Assembly (NCBI GenBank): GCA_910574745.1
Contig: CAJTCE010000028.1
Span: 1 to 51,127 of the forward strand
Direction of reading: 5' to 3'
Length of the DNA: 51,127 nt
Source: Lachnospiraceae bacterium
Lineage (GTDB): Bacteria; Bacillota; Clostridia; Lachnospirales; Lachnospiraceae
Position 1 is the stretch's first letter; each line of letters starts with the position of its first letter. Below the pieces are notes generated by a model. That model had not been told where the DNA came from and made no database searches. It saw only the letters and a program-made list of their open reading frames with translations. Both the position numbers and the translations under genes were made by a program. Shown here piece by piece: positions 26,528 to 33,664 of the stretch.

Positions 26528-26621
26528 TAATAAAATGACTTTAAATATATAATATACTTACCTGGAGAACCGAAAGAGGGTTAAAAACCAGTTGCCGGAC
26601 ACTATGAAAGGGGCTGGTGCC

Positions 26622-26708
26622 ATGGTTACATATAGCGATTTATTTTCTTTTGTAATTATGATTTGCGCTGTTATAACTCTTGTTTTAACTCTTATAAAAC
26701 GCAAATAA
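26622..26708 (+). CDS. Type I toxin, small hydrophobic peptide (TxpA/BsrG-like, holin-like toxin)
   Basis: 28 residues: polar start MVTYSDLFSF, one membrane helix (VIMICAVITLVLTLI) and the basic end KRK. This matches the short membrane-toxin family common in Firmicutes, annotated as putative holin-like toxins. Such peptides insert in the membrane and depolarise or disrupt it; translation is prevented by a convergent antisense RNA. The ribosome binding site AAAGGGGC lies within a 5' leader able to fold (GGACACTATG to GGTGCC region). A hairpin AAATAAGCGCC/GGCGCTTATTT follows directly at the stop codon. Confidence 0.85.
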   Translation: MVTYSDLFSFVIMICAVITLVLTLIKRK

Positions 26709-26797
26709 GCGCCCTCACTCTGGCTAAGTACGGCGCTTATTTTAGCAATCTACTATGTCGGCAGCTAGGTGTTATCTAGCTTTCGGTTCTCGTGTTA
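26704..26797 (-). ncRNA. Predicted antisense antitoxin RNA
   Basis: From the promoter at 26803-26831 a minus-strand RNA would start near 26796 and run towards the toxin gene. It would end at the hairpin of about 26704-26742, whose stem AAATAAGCGCC/GGCGCTTATTT is T-rich on both sides and can terminate in both directions. It overlaps the 3' end of the toxin mRNA, as in the txpA-RatA pair. Ends are estimates from sequence only. Confidence 0.6.
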
Positions 26798-26802
26798 AGT
26801 AT

Positions 26803-26831
26803 ATTATATGATAGGAACATTATTAGTGCAA
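26803..26831 (-). promoter_or_regulatory. Antitoxin RNA promoter
   Basis: TTGCAC (26831-26826) and TATAAT (26808-26803) are 17 bases apart, stronger than the toxin promoter. This is the expected imbalance for a type I system in which the unstable antitoxin must be in excess. Confidence 0.75.
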
Positions 26832-26835
26832 TATT

Positions 26836-26890
26836 TTTTTGAAGAAAACATGTCACATATAAAACTTAAGTGGCATGTTTTCTTCAAAAA
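26836..26890. repeat. Long palindromic hairpin, copy 1
   Basis: TTTTTGAAGAAAACATGTCAC pairs with GTGGCATGTTTTCTTCAAAAA over 21 positions (one G-U), with a 13-base loop. T and A tracts at the base make it a potential terminator on both strands. The arms are nearly the same as those of copy 2 at 27196-27251. Confidence 0.85.
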
Positions 26891-27195
26891 ATATAAATTA
26901 GTTAGAATACACATCTATGGCATATGTCCTTAAAATTATAAGTTTTTCCGGAATATGTTATAAGTTTTCTTCAATTGACAAATACCTTATCTTAACCGAA
27001 CATTAGCGTTATTTAAGCTATAATTACACAACTTTTCGAAAAATTAGCCTTTTGCGAAAAGTTGTATATTATTATACGCAATAGCAAATACTTAAAACTT
27101 CAAATTTGTTGAATAATTGACAATTGAAGAACACCTATCACTTTATTTGCAAAAACCGTGATAAACTTGTCACTTTAACTAACTCTTTGCTTTTA
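26891..27195. other. Non-coding interval between the two long palindromes, possible RNA gene
   Basis: No protein-coding frame with a ribosome binding site is evident. The interval contains a hairpin with an 11-pair stem, ACAACTTTTCG/CGAAAAGTTGT (27028-27038 and 27055-27065), followed by T-rich sequence. It also has an inverted CTTCAATTG ... CAATTGAAG pair (about 26967 and 27120). TTGACA occurs twice but without a well-spaced -10. It might encode a small RNA bounded by two terminators. Confidence 0.4.
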
Positions 27196-27251
27196 TTTTT
27201 TGAAGAAAACATGTCACATAAAAATTTATGTGACATGTTTTCTTCAAAAAA
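27196..27251. repeat. Long perfect palindrome, copy 2
   Basis: A 27-pair perfect stem with a two-base loop: the left arm TTTTTTGAAGAAAACATG continues through TCACATAAA, and the right arm mirrors it exactly. It shares the GAAGAAAACATGTCAC arm with copy 1, 340 bases away. It also lies just past the 3' end of the minus-strand gene at 27281 and could terminate it. Confidence 0.9.
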
Positions 27252-27280
27252 ATCCCCATCTTATAATAATTTAAGTGCAA

Positions 27281-27865
27281 TTAACCCCAAATTTCATTCC
27301 GATATTTTACCATTAAATATATATAATACATAATCCCACTTAAAACTATTGAATAAGCAAATTTGGTATAATTAATGTTTCCTAATATAATATTTGTATA
27401 TATGCATACACAACAAATATAATTGGATAAGATATAAAATATGCAAAGATTATGTGGCAACTCAAAAAAACTTAAAAAAAGTCTTTTTATGTCATTCTTA
27501 TTATTATCTATCCAAAAAAATCTACCTAAAATTATTGATATTGTCAAATAGCTGATGGACTCAGTTCCTTCATTACATAATCCTATAAAAAAATAGAATA
27601 TGCAGACAGTAATAAATGCCCACATCTGAGGGGTATATCCTAGCTGTCGCAAATGAGCACATGGTATAATTCTGTTCAAAATTTTGATAAGTAATCTATA
27701 GCTTTTTACCGAAATTAATCCTCCAAATATAAGTATAATATTAGAAGCTAGTCCACTCACATTAATAAAATATTCTTTTGCCTGACTAATGCTTTCTGGA
27801 ATTACAGTAGCCAATAGTACTGCTACAAAAAAAATACAAGTAATTTCGCTGTACATTTTCTCCAA
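27281..27865 (-). CDS. Multi-pass membrane protein
   Basis: 194 residues with five or six hydrophobic helices, for example ITCIFFVAVLLATVIP, IILIFGGLI, WAFITVCIFYFFIGL and LCIFYILSNYICCVCIYTNI. No family was recognised and no conserved polar motif stands out. A potential start is weakly supported; the upstream sequence has no strong ribosome binding site. The gene lies between the palindrome region and the phage-like cluster and ends near palindrome copy 2, its likely terminator. Confidence 0.6.
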   Translation of the reverse strand: MEKMYSEITCIFFVAVLLATVIPESISQAKEYFINVSGLASNIILIFGGLISVKSYRLLIKILNRIIPCAHLRQLGYTPQMWAFITVCIFYFFIGLCNEGTESISYLTISIILGRFFWIDNNKNDIKRLFLSFFELPHNLCIFYILSNYICCVCIYTNIILGNINYTKFAYSIVLSGIMYYIYLMVKYRNEIWG

Positions 27866-27901
27866 CTGCTCAACAACCCTGTCTACATCATAGGTGGTAG
27901 A

Positions 27902-28027
27902 TTATCTATTAATTATGGATGTAAGACCCGCTTTAATCTTTTCCCCTTTTCTATACATGAATAAACAGCATTCATCTGGCACAGATTGTATTTTAGCTAT
28001 TAATTTATCTGCATCAATCAGTCTCAT
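27902..28027 (-). CDS. Truncated MRLIDADKL-type phage protein
   Basis: 41 residues starting MRLIDADKLIAKIQ, a hallmark N terminus of a large set of short phage and mobile-element proteins in Clostridia. I chose the internal ATG at 28027 because AGGAGGAAAACA lies just upstream. Typical members are longer, so this copy seems cut short at its 3' end, at about 27900, which also marks the left limit of the phage-like cluster. It overlaps the upstream gene by 14 bases. Confidence 0.6.
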   Translation of the reverse strand: MRLIDADKLIAKIQSVPDECCLFMYRKGEKIKAGLTSIINR

Positions 28028-28487
28028 TGTTTTCCTCCTCTTCCCTTTGCTCCATCTTTTTAATGGCCAGATCAACCAGCTTATCATCCGTCAGCTCAGG
28101 CCATTCCTCTGCTATTTCTTTTATGATGTAAATTGACCTGATGTAAGCTCCTGATATCTCTGGATCCCCACCTGCTCTTGCCTCCTCTGCTTCTTTTTCC
28201 AGACGCTTTACTATCTCCTTTATCTGACCACATTTTTCGGTATACCGCTTGTCCAGTTCTTTGATCTGATCAAGTGTAATCTCCAAGTTCTCATATTCTG
28301 CAAGTCTGTTAAACGCCCTTTGTATCGGACAACTGCCACAGCTTTCCTCATCTGCGAATTTTTCACATACTGCAACACAAGTCTTGCGTCCATACACTCT
28401 TCCTTCTATATTTATGATGAGCATTTCGTGGGGTACATACTCTCCTTTACATTCTGCAGTTAATCTCTTCAATCCATTCCACATCAT
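28014..28487 (-). CDS. Phage-type hypothetical protein with Cys motif and coiled coil
   Basis: 157 residues. The N-terminal half contains CVAVCEKFADEESCGSCPIQ, a cluster of four to five Cys that could bind metal. It is followed by RLAEYENLEITLDQIKELD, a sequence seen in many Lachnospiraceae phage proteins of unknown function. The C-terminal half is highly charged, helical and ends in an acidic stretch. It overlaps the truncated MRLIDADKL gene downstream and a gene relic upstream. No activity can be inferred. Confidence 0.7.
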   Translation of the reverse strand: MMWNGLKRLTAECKGEYVPHEMLIINIEGRVYGRKTCVAVCEKFADEESCGSCPIQRAFNRLAEYENLEITLDQIKELDKRYTEKCGQIKEIVKRLEKEAEEARAGGDPEISGAYIRSIYIIKEIAEEWPELTDDKLVDLAIKKMEQREEEENNETD

Positions 28488-28613
28488 TTATTCTGTTCCT
28501 CACTTTCTGGCCTTTCACACCGTTCAAATTCTATTGCCCTATCTAACTCCTCCTGAAATCATGTCCCCTGGATATCCATATCCTCAGTTTCAGGTCTATA
28601 ATTACTGGCACTA
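28484..28613 (-). pseudogene. Relic of a paralogue of the 32222-32389 Cys-rich gene
   Basis: In one frame this reads ASNYRPETEDMDIQGT, stop, then FQEELDRAIEFERCERPESE to a final stop. The first part matches NDSNYSPETEDRDIQGTW of the intact small gene at 32222-32389, with Trp TGG changed to TGA. The last part resembles the C terminus of the ASCH-like protein at 32828 (VIEFERCEKPEA). No start codon remains. It looks like a decayed duplicate or recombination scar within the same cluster. Confidence 0.65.
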
Positions 28614-29087
28614 AACTAAACTCTCTATAAAATTGTAATATGTTTCCTCTGAAATCTCTCCGTCATGCCATTTCTTACGCATGACACGTTTTAACTCAAA
28701 TTGCGCCGCTTTCTCATTTTCCCTCATGCGACACACATTGTCTTTCTTTTCAATCTCCACTTTCCATTTATCCCATAGCGGAGTTTGAAACAATTTCCAT
28801 TCCACATCGGGCAAAGAAACAGTTAAATCATCACGGCATTTATCATCAACATTAAGCGGCGGTTTCCAAAGATTTATGAAGTATATCTCGTATAAATTCA
28901 TGTCCGCTTCGGTCTGAAATGTGGCATATTCAATCTTTGTGACCAATTCAATATTTATACTGCGGTGCATTGGTTTCTTGAACAAATGCCCTCGTATGCG
29001 GTTTTGAAGCGGCTGTTTTGTTCTTCCAAGATATATCAGCGCATCTCCATAGTATATTCTGTAAAGAGTAAACCGTGTATCTTTCAT
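28611..29087 (-). CDS. GIY-YIG endonuclease-like protein
   Basis: 158 residues. The N terminus has the variant GIY-YIG core LYRIYYGDALIYLGRTKQPL ... RIRGHLF (about 8-37), with a downstream Glu (LYEIYFINLWKPPLN) as expected for the metal site. These domains cut DNA in homing, repair and restriction enzymes. The remainder is helical and basic (ELKRVMRKKWHDGE). It shares a four-base overlap with the tiny gene upstream. Could be a homing or restriction-like nuclease of the mobile element. Confidence 0.75.
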   Translation of the reverse strand: MKDTRFTLYRIYYGDALIYLGRTKQPLQNRIRGHLFKKPMHRSINIELVTKIEYATFQTEADMNLYEIYFINLWKPPLNVDDKCRDDLTVSLPDVEWKLFQTPLWDKWKVEIEKKDNVCRMRENEKAAQFELKRVMRKKWHDGEISEETYYNFIESLV

Positions 29088-29158
29088 TTCTCCATCATCC
29101 TCTTTTCCATATCCTTAAAATTAGAAAGAATTTTAATAATTTCTGACCTATTACTCAT
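29084..29158 (-). CDS. Tiny ORF (24 residues) between the AAA ATPase and GIY-YIG genes
   Basis: It starts inside the end of the ATPase gene and its stop overlaps the ATG of the GIY-YIG gene (ATGA), so it could couple translation of the two. The peptide is MSNRSEIIKILSNFKDMEKR plus four residues. No Shine-Dalgarno site is obvious. It may be real, a coupling device or a deletion remnant of a longer gene. Confidence 0.4.
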   Translation of the reverse strand: MSNRSEIIKILSNFKDMEKRMMEK

Positions 29159-30071
29159 TAAAATCGCTTCCAATCTCATCATAAATTTTCTTAGAAATCA
29201 TGTGTATTAGTTCGTTCATTATCATTGATTGATTTTGATCATTTTCAACCAATGTCGTAAGCTCTTTATAAGAAAAATTCATGTCAACATCTTTTAGGAA
29301 TTTTTTTATAAATTCTTCCTTTTCATTTCTATTTAGTGGTTTTACCTCATGCTTTAAGGAAAATCGTCTTAACAAGGCCTCATCTATTCTATCCATGCGG
29401 TTTGTTGCCCCAATAACGATAATATTATTAGGCAGCTTATCAAATTCTTGCATAATAGATATTGTAACCCTTGCTATTTCTCCACCGGGGCCACCACTAT
29501 CATTGGAATTTGACCGTCTTAGACTTATGCAATCAATTTCATCCAGCATAAATACGCAGGGATGTAATATAGCATAGCTAAAAGCCTTACTGATATTCTT
29601 TGATGTGGCACCCAAGTGGCTATCAATCAAATTTGAGAAATTAAGATAACAAAATGGCAGTCCACTCTTGTAAGCAACATACCTGCCAAATGTTGTCTTG
29701 CCTGTACCACTTTCTCCATAAAGTAGCGTCGAATTTATGTATTGTATACCCATTTCCATAAGTCGTTCATTGACTTTCTTCATACAAATAATGTTGTAAA
29801 GTATTGCCTTTTCTCTTTCAGAAAGATAATACCTATTCTCTTTAAATGAATTTGAAACATCTTCCACACAAAGAATGGATTTCAACTCATATGGCAGTTC
29901 AATCATGTTACTACCTGAACCTTCTAAAATCTGCTTAAATTTGTTACAAAAACACCTGTTTTTTTGTGTATTGTCTTCATATACACAGGCAATTGCAAAC
30001 TTTTTAGCAGCTATCAAATTGTTCTCAGATACCGCTTTTATTAACTGTTTTTGGTTATCTGTTAATCCCAT
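29151..30071 (-). CDS. AAA+ ATPase
   Basis: 306 residues. Walker A is GESGTGKT (119-126), Walker B is VFMLDEID (173-180), sensor 1 is ATN (222-224) and an arginine-finger pair is at 235-236 (LLRRF). The spacing matches classical AAA modules of the spastin/FtsH type. The N-terminal 100 residues form a helical domain with ankyrin-like helices (LIKAVSENNLIAAKKFAIAC). With phage genes around it, it could remodel protein or DNA complexes. Start overlaps a 23-residue ORF upstream. Confidence 0.85.
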   Translation of the reverse strand: MGLTDNQKQLIKAVSENNLIAAKKFAIACVYEDNTQKNRCFCNKFKQILEGSGSNMIELPYELKSILCVEDVSNSFKENRYYLSEREKAILYNIICMKKVNERLMEMGIQYINSTLLYGESGTGKTTFGRYVAYKSGLPFCYLNFSNLIDSHLGATSKNISKAFSYAILHPCVFMLDEIDCISLRRSNSNDSGGPGGEIARVTISIMQEFDKLPNNIIVIGATNRMDRIDEALLRRFSLKHEVKPLNRNEKEEFIKKFLKDVDMNFSYKELTTLVENDQNQSMIMNELIHMISKKIYDEIGSDFNE

Positions 30072-30133
30072 ATTTTAATCACTTCCTCATCATATTTTCT
30101 AAATTCATCTAATGATTTATACTTACTACCCAT
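30062..30133 (-). CDS. Tiny ORF (23 residues) upstream of the AAA ATPase
   Basis: Reads MGSKYKSLDEFRKYDEEVIK then IWD. It ends ten bases inside the start of the ATPase gene and so could couple its translation. No clear ribosome binding site is visible. Peptides of the form KYKSLEEF are seen in phage clusters, but that is only a vague resemblance. Confidence 0.35.
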   Translation of the reverse strand: MGSKYKSLDEFRKYDEEVIKIWD

Positions 30134-30145
30134 ACATACGTACAA

Positions 30146-30412
30146 TTAATTTCTACCTTCTGAAATCATTAATTTAAACTTCTTCCTTCGTGTTTTTGCA
30201 TATACATCTGTAATTTTGTAATTACAGCATTCCGATTTCCAGTTATCATCCTCTTTTTTGTCATAACCTTTGCAATAGTCACAATTAAAACATCCAAAAT
30301 CCGACTCAATGCCTTTATCCAAACATTCTACATTATTTGAACAATGCTGGCATATACAGCCTCCACAAAAGCAGATATATTTTGATCTGTCAATTTTTTG
30401 TACCAAATTCAT
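30146..30412 (-). CDS. Cys-rich zinc-ribbon-like protein
   Basis: 88 residues with at least eleven Cys in the first 65: CFCGGCICQHC, then CFNCDYC and CC. The spacing (CxxC and CxxxC groups) suggests one or two metal-binding knuckles. The basic ending KTRRKKFKLM could bind nucleic acid. It overlaps the stop of an upstream pseudogene by four bases and lies 12 bases from the tiny ORF downstream. Confidence 0.7.
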   Translation of the reverse strand: MNLVQKIDRSKYICFCGGCICQHCSNNVECLDKGIESDFGCFNCDYCKGYDKKEDDNWKSECCNYKITDVYAKTRRKKFKLMISEGRN

Positions 30413-30747
30413 TTTCCAATCCTCCTAATCTCCAAATCAAACAAATGATAAAATAGCCTGCGAACTCCGTAAAAATCTATTCTCCCGTATGGAATCCTAT
30501 CAATCTTCCCACGCCCCACAGCTTCTCTAAGCCCTCATATGAGAGGTTTTTCTTTACAGACAGAAAATATACTCTGCAAGCGTTTCATTGGCTCTATGCG
30601 CCGCCTGCGAAGCAAGAGATGTATATCTGCCGGATTGTATGTACTCTGTAAGCTGTCTGTACCGTTCCTTGCTGATTCCGAAATGCTGCCATGAGTACCG
30701 GGGGTTTTCTGATACTTTGGTTCCGGCGGTGTCTCAAAAATGCTCAT
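30409..30747 (-). pseudogene. Frameshifted phage-type protein gene
   Basis: The frame opens with MSIFETPPEPKYQKT. After a shift at a run of A and C near 30697-30704, frame 2 continues as RYSWQHFGISKERYRQLTEY and SGRYTSLASQAAHRANETLA. A second shift leads to SVKKNLSYEGLEKLWGVG, and a third to GKIDRIPYGRIDFYGVRR, LFYHLFDLEIRRIGK and stop. The pieces form a sensible 110 to 115-residue protein found in Clostridia phages, broken three times. Its start and ribosome binding site survive, but no product can be made. Confidence 0.8.
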
Positions 30748-30843
30748 CTGCCTGAAGCCTGCTGTAATCTTTGCAGGATTCTTTCTTCCCTATGCACTTC
30801 TTGCGAACGCAGCATGTATTTAAACTTTTATCCCCTTCATTCT

Positions 30844-31074
30844 TTAATTCTTTTCAAGCAGTACATCACATAGAATGGCATCCGCTGTTACTTCCAGTAC
30901 GCTGGTCATATCCATAAATGTTGCAAGACTTGGTGCCCGTTCTCCACGTTCAATCAACCCTATATGAGCTGCACTTTTATCTACCAACTCCGCAACCTCT
31001 TCCTGAGTCAGATGCTTTGCTTCCCTTGCCTTTTTCAACCTTCTACCTATGCGGCGCAAATTTATATTTGCCAT
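30844..31074 (-). CDS. Small XRE-type repressor
   Basis: 76 residues beginning MANINLRRIGRRLKKAREAK. The helix-turn-helix LTQEEVAELVDKSAAHIGLI is standard for XRE/Cro regulators (about 23-42), followed by RGERAPSLATFMDMTSVL. I took the ATG at 31074 because AGGAGGTGTGGATA precedes it. In phage clusters such proteins control early genes. It lies between the zinc-ribbon gene and a pseudogene, on the same strand as both. Confidence 0.85.
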   Translation of the reverse strand: MANINLRRIGRRLKKAREAKHLTQEEVAELVDKSAAHIGLIERGERAPSLATFMDMTSVLEVTADAILCDVLLEKN

Positions 31075-31148
31075 TATCCACACCTCCTTTCTTTTTAAGG
31101 TACAGATAATGGTATTAAGACCGTCGCAAGTATGCAAGAATTTAGGCT

Positions 31149-31709
31149 TTATAAGTTTTCAAAGCCTCTCCAGTTAAGCGCCTGACCGCATTCGGGACAG
31201 TACTTGTATTTGTCATCTATCTCATAGCTTTGACCGCATCCAGGGCAATTGTACATATCATAAATTATATTGCCCTCTTTGTCATAGCCGTCTCCCCAGA
31301 TATCGGGTGGCTGCGGCTTTGCCTTTCCATTGCTGCCCGGCATTCCGACTGTGCCGATTGCCTCATATTCTTTCAATTGTTTTTCATAAACCTCTAAATG
31401 TTGTATTTTTTTTACTAATTTAGCATTTTCTCTAATCAGGTCACATAAGTTTAATTTTTCTCCTAACCGCACATAAGGCTCAATTTCCTCAACTGTGCCG
31501 ATTGCTCGGTATTGCTGTATTTCTTCAAGGGCTTTAATGGCAATTTCGCAGGATTCTATTTCTTTATAACAATTTTCAAGATTTGAGTAGTATTCTCCTA
31601 TCTTTTCAATGCGTTCAGCCTTATTTTTTATCTGCCCTAAATCATGTATTGCTTTCTTTGAAAGTTCGTTTGCATTTTTAATAAAAACAATCGCTTCACT
31701 CTCTGTCAT
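31149..31709 (-). CDS. Coiled-coil protein with C-terminal zinc ribbon
   Basis: 186 residues. Residues 1-120 are helical with a repeated RAIGTVEEI / EAIGTVG element typical of Lachnospiraceae phage proteins. The end has a rubredoxin-like ribbon CPGCGQSYEIDDKYKYCPEC (about 156-175). The four Cys likely bind zinc. It overlaps the YopX-like gene upstream by four bases. Function unknown. Confidence 0.75.
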   Translation of the reverse strand: MTESEAIVFIKNANELSKKAIHDLGQIKNKAERIEKIGEYYSNLENCYKEIESCEIAIKALEEIQQYRAIGTVEEIEPYVRLGEKLNLCDLIRENAKLVKKIQHLEVYEKQLKEYEAIGTVGMPGSNGKAKPQPPDIWGDGYDKEGNIIYDMYNCPGCGQSYEIDDKYKYCPECGQALNWRGFENL

Positions 31710-32185
31710 TCTCCCACCTCCAACAGTTCTGGGTTGTCAAAAATATTACCGATAACCTCAACTTTATTTCCATTTACCACGACTCCTAAACATTCCACCG
31801 CTTCCATATTATCTATTGGTTCGACTTCAAAACTGGTATCATTAAATTCCCAAACAACAACTCCCGTCCAGAAATCATTAACTTTTATTATGTCCCCTAC
31901 AAAAATCTTCCTGCCGTTCTTGTAGGTCCGTATACCGGCATACTGGCAGACGGTTTCAGGATCTACCTCAAAAGCAAAGAATTTTAAACATCCTTCTTCG
32001 CCTATCTTATTGCTCTCGTTTACGCTGTTTCCATTGGTATGGATAAAATACTGACCCGAAACATAGTCAATCAAAAGGCATCCTTCTGCCCATTCGTTAT
32101 TATCAAGCCGTTTACCTCTAAATAATATCTCTGCTAGATTGTCAAGGATTCTGTTGATTCTGTTATATGACAGTTTCCTCTTCAT
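31706..32185 (-). CDS. YopX family protein
   Basis: 159 residues with the YopX pattern: FRGKRLDNNEWAEGCLLID, then VDPETVCQYAGIRTYKNGRK, IFVGDIIK and VEVIGNIFDNPELL at the end. YopX proteins are common in phages of Gram-positive bacteria and have no known biochemical function. The gene is complete, with RBS-like GAGGAATAG upstream, and sits within a run of early phage-type genes. Confidence 0.85.
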   Translation of the reverse strand: MKRKLSYNRINRILDNLAEILFRGKRLDNNEWAEGCLLIDYVSGQYFIHTNGNSVNESNKIGEEGCLKFFAFEVDPETVCQYAGIRTYKNGRKIFVGDIIKVNDFWTGVVVWEFNDTSFEVEPIDNMEAVECLGVVVNGNKVEVIGNIFDNPELLEVGE

Positions 32186-32221
32186 GGTCTATTCCTCCTT
32201 CACTGCCTTGGCCTGCTTCAT

Positions 32222-32389
32222 TTACTCGCACCTCATAAACCTTTTCATGACATTATCTTTCCATGTTCCCTGGATATCCCTATCCTCAGTTTCAGGGCTG
32301 TAATTACTGTCATTTATGCAGTTCATACAGTTCGCATAAGCTCCCGAACCTTTCCTGTTGCTGCATGTTTTACATTTTTTCAAATCCAT
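32222..32389 (-). CDS. Small Cys-rich protein (55 residues)
   Basis: Starts MDLKKCKTCSNRKGSGAY; TTGGAGGGATAAGAT precedes it. Two CxxC pairs (CKTC and CMNC) likely bind zinc, followed by an acidic segment NYSPETEDRDIQGTW and a short tail ending RCE. Homology with the relic at 28484-28613 supports that this is a real gene. It lies between the YopX-like and the 143-residue gene on the same strand. Confidence 0.7.
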   Translation of the reverse strand: MDLKKCKTCSNRKGSGAYANCMNCINDSNYSPETEDRDIQGTWKDNVMKRFMRCE

Positions 32390-32392
32390 ATC

Positions 32393-32824
32393 TTATCCCT
32401 CCAATAAAAATTGCTTTTTCTCCAGTGCCTGATAAATCGTCTGACCGTTTGGAATTTCAATGTATGGAAGAAAAATTTCCTGCAACTCCACCATTTCTAT
32501 ATCCAATAAGGCCATCTGTGCTTCCACCCAATCTTTCAGAATCCTCCATGCCACACGCTCTGCCTGCTCTTTTGTGGCCTTTATGTTGCTTCTGGGACTA
32601 TTCTTTTTCTCCCTCTTCAGCACTTCAAGGCATTCTTCCACCTTTACCGGCAGGCGCACCGGTATTTGTTGTGTTCCTGTATCAATCAGAAATGATAATC
32701 CGGTTATAGATTCTTCGTCATAATTCTTCATAATCGATTTTGCTTTATGCTTCATGAGTATGTATTCTATCTCTGATACCGTCTTAAAAGCATCGACTGT
32801 TGTTGTGTAATTCAATATTGCCAT
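32393..32824 (-). CDS. Conserved phage protein of unknown function
   Basis: 143 residues with MAILNYTTTVDAFKTVSEIEY at the start and QAERVAWRILKDWVEAQMAL at about 88-107. This combination is found in many phages of Firmicutes, in the early region. The ending is EIFLPYIEIPNGQTIYQAL. The precise function is not known. The start overlaps neither neighbour but the gaps are under five bases, so it is in an operon with them. Confidence 0.75.
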   Translation of the reverse strand: MAILNYTTTVDAFKTVSEIEYILMKHKAKSIMKNYDEESITGLSFLIDTGTQQIPVRLPVKVEECLEVLKREKKNSPRSNIKATKEQAERVAWRILKDWVEAQMALLDIEMVELQEIFLPYIEIPNGQTIYQALEKKQFLLEG

Positions 32825-32827
32825 GGC

Positions 32828-33523
32828 TTATTCCTCCTCTCCAGCTGCCTCCGGCTTTTCACACCGTTCAAATTCTATAACCCATGTCCAGGGATTAGCT
32901 CCCCAACTGTATAAGTCCTGCTGCCCTTTGGAAATTGTGGAATTCCATATGCTCATAAAATGCTCTTTGGCAGAATGTACAACATTATACTCATTTTCAG
33001 GAGATTGAATAAATCCCCTATTGTCTATTGCCCCTTCCGACTTTGCTTGCTCTTCCGTGATATCCTGTAATCGCTCTACCCTCACATCTTTTACTTTTAG
33101 CCAGATCCGAGCTGCTTCTTTCGGCATATGGATGGAGGGATGCCATTTCTCGGCACTTGATGTTAATTTGTCAGATGCCTTGTAAATATATTCTTTTTCA
33201 AAGCATGGTCCAGGAGCAGTCTCGCAACTGTCATACGGACATCCTGCCTTTGTATTTCCCATGCACTCATTTAATTGCTGCGTGCTCCACGTTTCTCGAA
33301 CATATAAAATATCTCCTATTTTGTACGGATTTTCTTGATAAGGCATACTCCCTATCTGATAATATAAATTGCTGCTTCTGGGTGCCGTTCTCATAGTTAC
33401 AACACAATACCCATTATCATCTACAAAATACGGCTTTTTTACTACCCGGCGGGTTACTGTTTTTCTGCCATCCAGAATTGCCTGGACCATATCGGTATTA
33501 AATAAAATTGGTCTTACTCTCAT
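32828..33523 (-). CDS. ASCH-like phage protein
   Basis: 231 residues from the ATG at 33523, which has an AAAGGAGAAAGAA site; a longer frame upstream is not supported. The sequence RVRPILFNTDMVQAILDGRK followed by TVTRRVV is the widely distributed phage signature of ASCH/PUA-like proteins. GDILYVRETW and the C-terminal WVIEFERCEKPE are also typical. The fold suggests RNA or modified-nucleotide binding. Experimental function is unknown. Confidence 0.8.
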   Translation of the reverse strand: MRVRPILFNTDMVQAILDGRKTVTRRVVKKPYFVDDNGYCVVTMRTAPRSSNLYYQIGSMPYQENPYKIGDILYVRETWSTQQLNECMGNTKAGCPYDSCETAPGPCFEKEYIYKASDKLTSSAEKWHPSIHMPKEAARIWLKVKDVRVERLQDITEEQAKSEGAIDNRGFIQSPENEYNVVHSAKEHFMSIWNSTISKGQQDLYSWGANPWTWVIEFERCEKPEAAGEEE

Positions 33524-33664
33524 TTCTTTCTCCTTTCCTTGCACCCATCCCTTCTCCGCTGTATAATACCCTAAAGGGCACCGGTTCCGGGAGGAGTGCG
33601 GCTTGTCTGTACTGCCAGTGTCTAGGTTCAAACTTTGTGATATTCCCGTAGAACCGGCGGCTCT

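Larger units (their letters stand above)
26548..26808. repeat. Inverted repeat flanking the type I toxin-antitoxin cassette
   Basis: The left copy ATATAATATACTTA plus GAGAACCGAAAG (26547-26575) is repeated inverted at 26780-26808, with only the four bases in between differing. Each copy carries a TATAAT -10 box followed by the GAGAACCGAAAG block. The toxin mRNA and the antisense RNA could therefore start with the same 12-base sequence, and the 5' leader could pair with any mRNA that reads to the far repeat. Confidence 0.8.

Noticed and set aside
33524-33631. N-terminal extension of the ASCH-like protein
   Set aside because: The ATG at 33523 has a strong ribosome binding site and begins the conserved RVRPILFNTDM; the extension is not family-like.
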